A stretch of 64,000 bases of DNA from Ligilactobacillus aviarius subsp. aviarius DSM 20655 (GCF_001436315.1 NZ_AYZA01000022.1:447-64446), one strand, 5' to 3'. Positions 51,458-59,563 are shown, numbered from the stretch's first letter. Numbers and translations: made by a program. The notes: generated by a model not told the origin, from the letters alone.

Positions 51458-52152
51458 AGTGAAAGACCTCCTAGCAAAAAGATACTTGATTTTATTATAG
51501 TTGAATTATTGGGAGATTGAAATTTCTTAAGAGCAATTCGACTTGGGATATGAGAAAGGAATAAGCTCAATACTGATTGTCAAATGAAGAAAATTTTATT
51601 AGGCCTTGAAGAAAAAATTAATCGGGATTGGCTTTAACCCTTGCAATAATCGATCGATTGTTGCAAATTTTTTCAAATAATATGAAGCCCAAATGATATT
51701 GCTTCCAAACGAAAGACTTAATAAAAAATTAAGAAAGCCCAAATGAATATAATTATTTTGATATTAGGATCAGCTTTAAATACCAATGGATAAAGAATAA
51801 AAACGTAAAATTAAATATTAAGAAATCATTAAGAAAAAGCGGCTAATTATAAAAATTAATGATATTAAATCTATTAAGAACATAAATTATGAAAAAATCA
51901 AGTTGAAATTGATGATTTATATTGATAATATTTTAGCGGAATCCTAATTCTGGCATTTTCTGATAAAGAATTAGTAACCAAAAATGATTTGATGTGATTC
52001 GATTATGAATCACATTTTTAATAATTACTTCTTTTGATTGACTATAAAAGTAAGAAAATGATTATTTAAATACACAAATTAATAAACGAGAATATTTTGA
52101 TCACAGCGGCTTCTGATGCAGCAAGTAAAAAGTTAGATAAGGATATAAACTA
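51458..52152. other. AT-rich non-coding region at core/accessory boundary
   Basis: No gene can be supported. The promoter region of tag lies at its left edge. The rest is strongly AT-rich with scattered short frames, a twice-occurring AGCCCAAATGA, a terminator-like hairpin near 52000, and a short frame ending at the first membrane-protein start. It looks like decayed accessory DNA. Confidence 0.6.
51988..52020 (+). terminator. Terminator-like hairpin
   Basis: ATGTGATTC/GAATCACAT perfect nine-pair stem, six-base loop, then TTTTTA. It may remain from a lost upstream gene. Confidence 0.6.
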
Positions 52153-52153
52153 A
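52070..52153 (+). pseudogene. Possible toxin-tail remnant before first membrane protein
   Basis: An open frame of 27 codons ending ...AASDAASKKLDKDIN with its TAA overlapping the next ATG (TAATG). The ending DKDIN recurs as KDIN before the second membrane gene. It lacks a start and could be the residual C-terminus of a larger protein. Alternatively the shared DNA is only a copied ribosome-site region (AAGGAT). Confidence 0.4.
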
Positions 52154-52869
52154 TGAAAAGACAAAGTAAATATATTTTAGCAGTGTATGCTACATTTTCG
52201 ATAGAATTACTATTTAATATTGTTACGATGTGGTTTTGTGAAGATATTTTATGTTGGAATCAAATAACAACATTTGATGGTCTTGAATCTAAATTAAAAA
52301 TATTAGCAATGGTATTTATTCCAGTGGGAGTTATCAAGGGGTTATTTGATGAGATATTAGATAAAGAAAGAAATGATTTATTGATATTATTTTGTTACTT
52401 AATTGTAACTTTAATACTTTGTTTTTTTTATGGTTCAATATTCACACTGGTTGATGTGGGTAGTAAAATTTTAGGGCTTCATAACATTATCTCATATGCT
52501 CTGTGCATTACAGTTTTAATTTTTATAAGCATGACCATTTGGGGTTTTTTAACAAAGAGAAAAGATTATCATCATCCTATTTTAAATAATATCTTTATAG
52601 GTTCTTTTATCATTTCTATATTTAATATGTTTTGGGGTTGGAGTTGGCTCAATATAATAATTGATATCATAGATTTAGTGGTAGTTTCGTTATTTATATA
52701 TTTAGATACTATAGAAATTAAGCAGCATTCAAAAGAATTAATGCAAGTTAATAAAAAACGTGAATTTTTAAACATAATAAAAGATGCGACAGATATTTAT
52801 GTAGAATTCATGTTTATATGGTTGGATTTAGTTGATTTAATGACTGAAGCAGTAAATGATTCAAATTGA
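52153..52869 (+). CDS. Multi-pass membrane protein A (putative immunity, BI-1-like)
   Basis: 238 residues with six or seven hydrophobic helices (about 8-28, 48-66, 75-98, 112-132, 147-165, 167-188 and a weaker 210-230). I do not recognise a named family with confidence. The pattern of late helices, with IYLDT after helix 6 and IYVEFMFIWLDLVDLM at the end, resembles the paired Asp region and terminal helix of Bax-inhibitor-1/YccA proteins. It is paralogous to the next gene (HPILNN.F/HPILNS.F and LNIIIDII/INIIIDII). Low GC compared with core genes suggests transfer. Confidence 0.8.
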   Translation: MKRQSKYILAVYATFSIELLFNIVTMWFCEDILCWNQITTFDGLESKLKILAMVFIPVGVIKGLFDEILDKERNDLLILFCYLIVTLILCFFYGSIFTLVDVGSKILGLHNIISYALCITVLIFISMTIWGFLTKRKDYHHPILNNIFIGSFIISIFNMFWGWSWLNIIIDIIDLVVVSLFIYLDTIEIKQHSKELMQVNKKREFLNIIKDATDIYVEFMFIWLDLVDLMTEAVNDSN

Positions 52870-52893
52870 TCAACAAGGAAGGATATAAACTAA
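52870..52893 (+). repeat. Copied 3'-end/leader scrap before second membrane gene
   Basis: AAGGATATAAACTAATGAAA occurs identically at 52139-52158 and 52879-52898, spanning the KDIN-stop frame and the start of each membrane gene. It supports tandem duplication of the unit. Confidence 0.7.
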
Positions 52894-53605
52894 TGAAAAA
52901 AGAAAGTTATGTAAAAGCGGTATATTTAACATTTTTTTGTGGCTTAATACTAAATTTAATTGTTGTATTTTTTTATTAAAAGTTACTAATAGTGATTTTT
53001 TGGGGGAAAACCACAATAAATTTGGAGACTTTTTTGTATCAGGCTTCTTAATATCTTATTTAATTATGAAATTAATTGAATGGCCGCTAAAAAGAGATAT
53101 GGGAGGATTAGTTTTATTCATTCCTTATGTGATTATTACCACGATTTTTTATATTTTTTCAGGAACAATGACAGGTTTTATAGCTTTAGTGTTAAAAGCA
53201 ATGGGATTTCCAAATATAATTTATCAATCATTACTGGTTACTACGATAGTTTTTGGAGTAAGTACTGTTTTAGGAATGCGAAGTAATAAAGAACCACAAG
53301 AACATCCAATTTTAAATAGTGTTTTTGTATCAGGTATTGCAGTAGCGTTTATTAATCTGATTTTTAAATCAAATTTAATTAATATTATTATTGATATTAT
53401 TTTACTGGTTTGTATATCTTCATTTGTATACTATGATGCTAATAAAATAAGATCACGAATAAGTTCGAGGGGGATTCTTGGGACAAAGAAATTAACCTAC
53501 TATACATATATTTTGTATGATGCTACAAATTTAGTTCTTGATTTCGGATTACTCTGGGAAGATATAGCGGATTTAATGTTTGAAGGGCGTAATAAGGATG
53601 ATTAA
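52893..53605 (+). pseudogene. Membrane protein B, frameshifted paralogue of A
   Basis: The natural ATG (MKKESYVKAVYLTFFCGL) runs into TAA at 52977 after 28 codons. One extra T in the T7 run at 52968-52974 would join it in frame to the 53605 stop, giving a protein of about 237 residues like A. The second part alone could start at 52937, but without a ribosome site. It shows helices and the YYDANKI and LVLDFGLLWEDIADLMF segments that recall Bax-inhibitor-1 ends. This could be real decay, phase variation, or a sequencing slip. Confidence 0.75.
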
Positions 53606-53680
53606 TGTTAAGAGATATTAAGCTAAGGGTATAGAATTTTTATTCGTATTTTTAAAAATTATATTTTTTTAGTTTAAGTA

Positions 53681-53899
53681 GTGGAGCGTATAGAGGTTTC
53701 ATTTGTAGAATTGAAGATTGCTGGGGCAACTGGTGAAGTTGCTGGAAGAGTGACGGTGGATAATCAGTGAAGTTATTGGCCAGGAGCCGGTACAGTCGCA
53801 GGAGCGGAAATTGGAGCAGAAATTGGTTCTACAATTGGCGGAGCTGCAGGATTAATTGCAGGAAGTATCATTTCAGATAAATTTATTAATAAGGGTTAA
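53681..53899 (+). pseudogene. Glycine-zipper toxin C-terminal remnant
   Basis: A frame of GxxxG-rich residues: ELKIAGATGEVAGRV..., then PGAGTVAGAEIGAEIGS, TIGGAAGLIAGSIISDKF, ending INKG two bases before the next ATG. TGA at 53768 interrupts it. The alternative frame over 53754-53780 reads RWIISEVIG and would bridge the break, with a C missing in GGCC(C)AGG near 53780. This composition is typical of membrane-inserting glycine-zipper C-termini of LXG/T7SS-type toxins, and also of class IIb bacteriocins. No secretion domain is present, so it is a remnant. Confidence 0.6.
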
Positions 53900-53901
53900 A
53901 A

Positions 53902-54597
53902 ATGAAAAATAAAAAATCAATCTATTTTATAAAAACTTATATCATATTTTTTGTGTATTTAATAATTGCTGGCATTTGGTATGAAAAAGATTTAAATTAT
54001 ATTGTTACTAACTCGCTCATAAATAATGGATGTGGGAAAACAATATTGATAATGTATGGTGTTCCAAGTTTAATAGCACTTGTATTAGCAGGACTATTAA
54101 AAAAAAGATTTATTTGGGAAATTCCACTTATGATTATTTTTAATTTAATTAATATATGGGGAATGACAGGAGTTACTGCAATAATAGCGGCAGTATTGAA
54201 ATCTTTAGGGCTATACGATATGTTCATCAGCCAAATAATAATAGTCACTATAATGATATTTATTTTAAATTTTGTTTATGGAATAATGGCTACACGTGAT
54301 TTAAATAATTCTAAACTTATGATAATACTCGGCGGAATCTGTTTAACATTGATATTGATAATGAACATAATTAATGTAAAGTATCGTCTTATTCACATAA
54401 TTTTGGATATTTTGGTTTTAATTTGGTTTTCCTATGGAGTCGCCCAGGATAGCCAACAAACAATTAAGGATTATGACAAAATAAATACTAAAGTAGAATC
54501 ATGGATGTATTCAATAGATAATGCTTCGACATTATGCTTAGATATCGTATTTATTTTTGGACAATTAATGAAGTTAACAGCAGATGAAAAAAGATAA
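53902..54597 (+). CDS. Multi-pass membrane protein C (putative immunity, BI-1-like)
   Basis: 231 residues, about seven hydrophobic helices. Order of features resembles Bax-inhibitor-1/YccA: GMTGVTAIIAAVL, a YGIMATRDLNNSK turn, a helix, FSYGVAQDSQ (Asp at the usual site) and the last helix LCLDIVFIFGQLMKL. It starts two bases after the glycine-zipper remnant, the position of an immunity gene. Clearly paralogous to D. Function is inferred; no family is firmly recognised. Confidence 0.8.
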   Translation: MKNKKSIYFIKTYIIFFVYLIIAGIWYEKDLNYIVTNSLINNGCGKTILIMYGVPSLIALVLAGLLKKRFIWEIPLMIIFNLINIWGMTGVTAIIAAVLKSLGLYDMFISQIIIVTIMIFILNFVYGIMATRDLNNSKLMIILGGICLTLILIMNIINVKYRLIHIILDILVLIWFSYGVAQDSQQTIKDYDKINTKVESWMYSIDNASTLCLDIVFIFGQLMKLTADEKR

Positions 54598-54618
54598 CTT
54601 TTATATTTTATGATTTGA

Positions 54619-54657
54619 AGAAATATTATCTCAGATAAATTTATTAGTAAGGATTAA
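54619..54657 (+). pseudogene. Short toxin-tail scar before membrane protein D
   Basis: The frame RNIISDKFISKD-stop ends three bases before the D start and matches IISDKFINKG, the end of the remnant before gene C, at eight of ten positions. Only the last dozen codons of the duplicated toxin survive. Confidence 0.7.
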
Positions 54658-54660
54658 AAA

Positions 54661-55347
54661 ATGAAGATTAGTAAAAAAACATATTTTTTATTTACATATG
54701 GCCTTTTTGTTATATATATGTGTATTTTTTATAAAATTTACTCATTAGTTTTATCTTCAAAATATATAGCAGATATAGTTTCTAACTGTAAAGTGGTTCT
54801 TTTTGGAGTTGCTATCGTAACTATAGTTTGTCTTTTACCTTTTGATTTGTTAAAAAAGGAAAAACCATGGAAAATACCGATTATTTTTATAGCAAGTATT
54901 ATTATTATTTGTATGATGGCAATAATGGCATCGATAATGGGCTTTTTGTTAAAGGAACTTGGATTATATAAGTATATTTCTCAAATATTGGTAGTTGCTT
55001 GTTTTGTATTTATTTTTTGTTTTTTATATGGAATTAATGCGTTAAGAGATTTAAATAATACTAAGTTAGACATTACATTGGGAATAACTAGTCTAATATT
55101 AATAGTTATTATGAATATTTTTAATATAAGAGAAAGGTTTTGGCATATATTAGTTGATATAATCGTTTTGATATGGTTTATGTATGGAACGGCAGAAGAT
55201 AGTCAAAATATCGTAAAAAATTATCCAGCCTTAGATAGTAATATAAAAACTATAGTGACTTCATTAGAAAATGCATTTTTCTTGTGTTTTGATTTTATAC
55301 TTATTTTTACACATTTAATGAAAATGACGGCAGATGAAAAAGAATAA
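54661..55347 (+). CDS. Multi-pass membrane protein D, paralogue of C
   Basis: 228 residues with about seven helices. Shares with C the YGxxAxRDLNNTK turn, GTAEDSQNIVKNY, FLCFDFILIFTHLMKM and the TADEK ending, so it arose by tandem duplication. It closes the four-gene array and is followed by the integrated element. Confidence 0.8.
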   Translation: MKISKKTYFLFTYGLFVIYMCIFYKIYSLVLSSKYIADIVSNCKVVLFGVAIVTIVCLLPFDLLKKEKPWKIPIIFIASIIIICMMAIMASIMGFLLKELGLYKYISQILVVACFVFIFCFLYGINALRDLNNTKLDITLGITSLILIVIMNIFNIRERFWHILVDIIVLIWFMYGTAEDSQNIVKNYPALDSNIKTIVTSLENAFFLCFDFILIFTHLMKMTADEKE

Positions 55348-55583
55348 AAAGATTTTTTGGCTAAGTTTTGGCTAGGTTTATAGTGAAAACCAATGATATT
55401 CCATGAAACTAATGAAACATTTAAAGTAATAAAAAAGCCGTTATATCAAGGATAATTAAACCCAATATAACGGAACGAATAAATATTAATTGGGTATACT
55501 GGTTACAATAATTAATATTGATAAACGTTGATATAACAGTGTTTTAAGAGTTTGCAAACATAGGCGGGTCTCTTTTAGGGTCT
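55348..55583. other. Intergenic region at integrase end, likely attachment site area
   Basis: Contains an inverted repeat CCGTTATAT/ATATAACGG (55438-55446 with 55465-55473), a doubled TTTTGGCTA near 55357-55375 and a doubled GGGTCTC near 55565-55583. The integrase stop lies at its right edge, so the left attachment site is expected here, but I cannot identify the core without the matching right site. Confidence 0.45.
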
Positions 55584-56726
55584 CTAATTGAGATAATTAG
55601 CAAACTTGAGGGCTGTTTCGTTTTGTTCTTTTTGAGTTACATGTGTGTATACGTTAAGAGTTGTTTTAGCATCAGCATGACCTAACCTATTTTGAACTTC
55701 TTTAATGGTTGCGCCTGCTTGAAATAAAATACTGGCGTGAGTATGGCGGAAACCATGACAAGAGATATATTTTAATCCGAACTTCTTGCTTAGTAAATGC
55801 ATCCAGTTATTAGGGCGCGTTGGATGCAAGAGTGAACCGTCATTTTTTGAAAAAAGTAAACGATCATTTAAAGCAGATTTACCATTCATATAAAATATAT
55901 GTGATTGTTTGCTTTTCCATTCTTTTAAAATATCCATTGTTTCAGCATCCATATAGATAACTCGGATACTTGAAAGGGTCTTAGGCGTTTGAATAACTAA
56001 TTTATTATTTTCAACCATGGTTACCGTTTTATTAATTGAAATAGTGTTTTTGTTGAAGTTAATATCTTTCCAAGTTAACGCTAAAGCTTCGCCTTTACGT
56101 GCTCCGCTATAAGCTAACAACCGAAAGAAAGCATAGATTTTGAAATTGCCATTATTTTTACAGCAATAAAGGAACTGGTTTAATTCGTTTTTCGTGTAAA
56201 AATTATTGAATTTAACCGGTTCTTTTTTTGTTTTAGGTTTAATAACATTATCCATTGGATTACTTTCAATAATCTCAAGCTTAATAGCATATTCGAGAAT
56301 ACGAGCAGTATAGAAAATATATTTTTTCATTTGTTTAGGATATTCGTTAAACCAACAATTTACGGCACGTTGACAGTCAACAACTGTTATTTTTCTTACA
56401 AAATAATCTTTGAAAAAAGGTAATACATGTTGTTTTAAAATGCGCTTGGTTGTTGCGTAGGTGGATGCTTTTACTGTTCCTTTATATAATTCAAGCCATA
56501 ATGTAAATAGCCCATTAAATTTGATATTACTATCTCGTTTGAAATACTCACCAGTGCTTACTTGGTAAGTAATTTTTGAAAGGGCGTTTTTGGCATCCAT
56601 TTCATTTAGAAAATTAGAACGTTTAATATAGCGTTTTTTACCTGTTTTATCATCAATGCCTGCATAATATCGAAATTTAAAACGCGTTTCTCCATTTTTA
56701 TTTTGATATTTAACAATTTTAGTCAT
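55584..56726 (-). CDS. int: Tyrosine recombinase/integrase
   Basis: 380-residue phage-type integrase. N-terminal arm-binding part (about 1-60), core-binding helices, and catalytic domain with Arg in SGARKGE (210), His-x-x-Arg in HGFRH (324-327), His in LGHAD (350) and Tyr in NVYTHV (360). All catalytic residues are present. It marks the left end of the element and points toward it, as in phages and PICIs. Confidence 0.95.
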   Translation of the reverse strand: MTKIVKYQNKNGETRFKFRYYAGIDDKTGKKRYIKRSNFLNEMDAKNALSKITYQVSTGEYFKRDSNIKFNGLFTLWLELYKGTVKASTYATTKRILKQHVLPFFKDYFVRKITVVDCQRAVNCWFNEYPKQMKKYIFYTARILEYAIKLEIIESNPMDNVIKPKTKKEPVKFNNFYTKNELNQFLYCCKNNGNFKIYAFFRLLAYSGARKGEALALTWKDINFNKNTISINKTVTMVENNKLVIQTPKTLSSIRVIYMDAETMDILKEWKSKQSHIFYMNGKSALNDRLLFSKNDGSLLHPTRPNNWMHLLSKKFGLKYISCHGFRHTHASILFQAGATIKEVQNRLGHADAKTTLNVYTHVTQKEQNETALKFANYLN

Positions 56727-57299
56727 TCCTGAAATTCCTTTCTTCGAGTTTGCCCGCTCTTATAATTCCAAGAAATAAAATGTATGAATAAAACGACCGT
56801 TGAAAGATTTACAAAAAATTGGACGAAATCGAGCTTTTTTGATTGCTAAAAACACCAGTAAACAGCTATATAACAATGTTTCAAAGAGGTTTATAAAAAT
56901 TCTATTGTCAACATATATGGAATAGTGCTTTTAAGTGCAGAAAATTACAGAAAACACTCCTTTTTACATCACTTAAAACGCTCATAAATGGCAATATAGC
57001 AACGATAAAGTAATGTCTATGCAGATCTGAATATGTAATTCAAAATCTTACAAAACCTAACATTTTTTATTACTTATTTGTTTTAATATAAAAAAAGGAA
57101 TTAATAACCGGATGCATCTAGAACATAAAAAAACGAAGTACCAATTAGAACTTTTGATCGTGACTAAAGGTTGTATTTAAAATGCGAGCTTTATCACAAA
57201 AGACGCACTAAGTATAAACATATACCGTCAAAATACTATTTTGGTACTTTTGCTAAGATTGCATTTTACCACCTTAGATTTTAATAAATAGTTAAGTAA
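56727..57299. other. Intergenic region between repressor and integrase
   Basis: AT-rich, no gene seen. It contains one copy of a 30-base repeat just upstream of int (56746-56777) and a perfect palindrome CAAAATACTATTTTG (57229-57243) near the repressor stop. It probably holds the int promoter and repressor terminator. Confidence 0.5.
56746..56777 (+). repeat. Direct repeat copy 1 (int leader)
   Basis: GAGTTTGCCCGCTCTTATA followed by a related AT-rich tail containing CAAGAA. The identical 19 bases recur at 59564. It overlaps the int upstream region. Confidence 0.75.
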
Positions 57300-58064
57300 T
57301 TACAGTCGCTTCTTTATGTTATTTAATATGTCTATGCTTTGGTTGATTAATTTTATTGCTCTATCTTTTTTTCCAGCTAATAAAACTTTTTTTAGTTCTC
57401 GATTATTTTTATTTAAGTTATTAAAAGTATTTAAATTTTCCAGATTTAATTTATTAATCAATTCTTTTTCTTTTTCAGCTGTAATTTTAGAATCAATTTC
57501 AATAATCCTTTCAGGCAAATCATTATTAATATAATCGCGTTTTATAGATTGTTGCATATCTTCTATTTCAGAATAGTCCGTGACTATGTAAAATGCGTAT
57601 TCATTGGCGATTTTGGTTGAAATAGCCCTAAAATAAAGGTCATTAAAATATTTATTTAATTTATTTTTTAAGTTGTCTTTAATCTCTTCATACGGTAAAA
57701 CTTTGTTATCCTTAACTACTATTTTTTTTAAATTTAAAACTTCTAGTAATAAACCACTTTCTAGAAAACGTTGTAATCGTCCATCTGATCCATGAGAAAT
57801 GTTATTTTCTATAATATTTTTTACAGATTTATAAATGGCTTTATAAGCAATGCCTTCTAATTCTTTTGTAGAAAATCCAATTCCTAAAACATAACTAGCA
57901 GGCATATTAAAAATAGTTGCTAACTTTTCTTGTAATTCCTTTTTTGGAATTCTCTTACCTTTTTCATAATTTGCAACGGCTTGTTGGCTTATATCTAATA
58001 AATCCGCAAGTTTCTTTTGGGTAATGCCTTTTTCAATGCGTAATTCTCGTATTCTTGTACACAA
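57300..58064 (-). CDS. CI-like phage repressor without peptidase domain
   Basis: N-terminal HTH_3 domain (IRELRIEKGITQKKLADLLDISQQAVANYEKG) followed by about 170 mainly helical, Lys/Asn-rich residues of no known family. The S24/LexA-type Ser-Lys peptidase domain is absent, so RecA-driven self-cleavage is unlikely; lifting of repression probably needs another protein. The TTG start is placed by AAAGGAG. It is divergent from the Cro-like gene. Confidence 0.85.
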   Translation of the reverse strand: MCTRIRELRIEKGITQKKLADLLDISQQAVANYEKGKRIPKKELQEKLATIFNMPASYVLGIGFSTKELEGIAYKAIYKSVKNIIENNISHGSDGRLQRFLESGLLLEVLNLKKIVVKDNKVLPYEEIKDNLKNKLNKYFNDLYFRAISTKIANEYAFYIVTDYSEIEDMQQSIKRDYINNDLPERIIEIDSKITAEKEKELINKLNLENLNTFNNLNKNNRELKKVLLAGKKDRAIKLINQSIDILNNIKKRL

Positions 58065-58112
58065 AAGTTTTCGCTCCTTTCTCAAATATTTTAAGATATT
58101 TTCTCGTTAAAT

Positions 58113-58128
58113 ACAACAATATTGTTGT
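58113..58128 (+). promoter_or_regulatory. Operator palindrome 1 in lysogeny switch
   Basis: Perfect 16-base palindrome ACAACAATATTGTTGT next to the -35 of the rightward promoter, the likely binding site of the divergent repressor. Confidence 0.7.
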
Positions 58129-58156
58129 TGACTTTCATAAAAATAAATACTACACT
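58128..58156 (+). promoter_or_regulatory. Rightward (cro) promoter
   Basis: TTGACT (58128-58133), exact 17-base spacer, TACACT (58151-58156). Its -35 is adjacent to operator 1 and operator 2 lies just after the -10. Confidence 0.75.
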
Positions 58157-58159
58157 TTC

Positions 58160-58169
58160 GTTGTACAAC
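58160..58169 (+). promoter_or_regulatory. Operator palindrome 2
   Basis: GTTGTACAAC shares the ACAAC/GTTGT half-sites with operator 1; a further GTTGT half-site lies at 58176-58180. Confidence 0.6.
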
Positions 58170-58195
58170 TAAAAAGTTGTTAGGAGGTGAAATTA

Positions 58196-58405
58196 TTGAA
58201 GCTTACTAATTCTCAAATTCTAGCTCTTAAACGTAAACGAGGAGAGTTAAATATCTCAGTATTAGAAATGTCAAGAGAAACCGGCGTTAGTCGTTGGACT
58301 TTAGATAAGATTTTCAAAGGCGAAAAAACAAACATTCATAAATCAACTTTTGATAAGTTAAACGATTGGCTTATTAATCAACTAGACGTACTCAAAGAAC
58401 AGTAA
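58196..58405 (+). CDS. Cro-like helix-turn-helix regulator
   Basis: 69-residue DNA-binding protein with HTH region ISVLEMSRETGVSRWTLDKIFKG. The TTG start lies eight bases after TAGGAGG; a GTG earlier overlaps it. First gene of the rightward operon, so the likely Cro counterpart or activator of the replication genes. Confidence 0.82.
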   Translation: MKLTNSQILALKRKRGELNISVLEMSRETGVSRWTLDKIFKGEKTNIHKSTFDKLNDWLINQLDVLKEQ

Positions 58406-58418
58406 GGAGGATGCAGCT

Positions 58419-59065
58419 ATGAATGAATTAGTATTCAAAACCACCGCATTAAGTACCGCTGAACCATATACAACAAGCGAGGTTATTGCGGAATATAGCG
58501 AGAATAGCCACCACGCAATACAACAGCTAATAAGCAAGAATAAAGATAATTTAGAAGAGTTTGGAATTCTCGCATTTGAAATGCGTAAATTAAAACCCGG
58601 ACGAGGCGCAAAAGCAAAAATTTATCACCTAAACGAACAGCAAGCCACCTTTTTAATTACGTTGCTGAAAAATACGCCGAATGTAGTGGCTTTCAAATTT
58701 GAACTTACACGGCAATTCTATGCAACTTGTAAAGAGTACAAGAACGCCATTCATTACGGCTTGAAGATAAAAGTAAACGCAAAACTTTAACGGATACAAT
58801 CAAAGAATGGAATTTTAAAGACAAGTACCCGCAACCGTATTCAATGCTTACTAACTTACTTTGTAAAAATGCTACTGGTTCATCTTGTAAGCAACTTAAA
58901 GAAAAACGTGGGGCGGATGCATCCGTTACTGAATTAATGACAGTTGAAGAGTTAGAAACGTATCAACAGGCGGAAAATAAAGTAATTGCCATGTTATCAC
59001 TTAACGCTGATTATCAACAAATTAAGGCGTTATTAAACGGCGGAACGTTACAAGTGGCAATTTAA
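58419..59065 (+). pseudogene. Rha-family phage regulatory protein, frameshifted
   Basis: The N-terminal 110 residues match the Rha family (VFKTTALSTAEPYTTSEVIAEY, then HHAIQQLI.K and a GRGAKAKIYHLNEQQATFLITLL block). The frame then ends at 58790. One missing base in GGCTTG(G)AAGAT near 58763 restores a frame that continues through KTLTDTIKEWNFKDKYP and the final helical part to the 59065 stop. So the gene is split by a single-base loss. Rha-type proteins antagonise lysogeny or affect host growth. Real lesion or sequencing slip is undecided. Confidence 0.75.
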
Positions 59066-59082
59066 AGAAAGGATATTAAGTA

Positions 59083-59217
59083 ATGGAAATTAAAGATCTC
59101 GAACCACAATTAAAGAAAATCATTAAATTAAATCCTAAAGAATGGAAGAAACAAGTAAATCCTTTGGAATGGGACACAAAAGGATTTAAACAGTATTTAT
59201 TAAGTTTAGCTGAGTAG
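59083..59217 (+). CDS. Small hypothetical protein
   Basis: 44 residues (MEIKDLEPQLKKIIK...), Lys/Leu-rich with two Trp. AAAGGA precedes the ATG and it sits 17 bases after the Rha gene, so it is likely translated within the operon. No family recognised. Confidence 0.55.
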   Translation: MEIKDLEPQLKKIIKLNPKEWKKQVNPLEWDTKGFKQYLLSLAE

Positions 59218-59240
59218 AAAAATAGAAAGGAAAGATACAC

Positions 59241-59516
59241 ATGTTTCAAATTGTATTAGATCAGACTCAAAAAGAAGAATTAGGAAAAGATATTTATACG
59301 ACTGTAACGAATGCAATTAATAAGGCACGACAAGAAGAACAGCATGCAAAACCTTACCTTAATAAAAAGGAAATGGCGCAATGGTTAGGTGTTTCAGTAG
59401 ATACCGTTAATAAGTTTATTCATAACGGATTACCTGTTGCGAATATTGGAGGAATGAAGCTGATCGGTAAAGAAACCACAATTAAATTTTTAAAGGAACA
59501 TGAAGAGTTTTTATAA
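59241..59516 (+). CDS. Excisionase-like DNA-binding protein
   Basis: 91 residues with a winged-helix/MerR-like segment NKKEMAQWLGVSVDTVNKFIHNGLPVANIGG, the form used by excisionase-family proteins. Position in the early operon of an integrated element fits an Xis that partners the integrase, or a regulator. GAAAGGA precedes the ATG. Confidence 0.75.
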   Translation: MFQIVLDQTQKEELGKDIYTTVTNAINKARQEEQHAKPYLNKKEMAQWLGVSVDTVNKFIHNGLPVANIGGMKLIGKETTIKFLKEHEEFL

Positions 59517-59563
59517 AACAAAAAAGCCGTTTAAATAAACGACTTAATCATCAATAAAAATAA

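Noticed and set aside
53681-53899. Intact class IIb bacteriocin gene
   Set aside because: GxxxG content fits, but no leader with a double-glycine site, no ribosome site and an in-frame TGA; a toxin C-terminal remnant fits better with the scars nearby.
58916-58925. Palindrome GGATGCATCC as a functional repeat
   Set aside because: It recurs exactly at 61190 and nearly at 57110, but two copies are inside coding frames and there is no consistent context.
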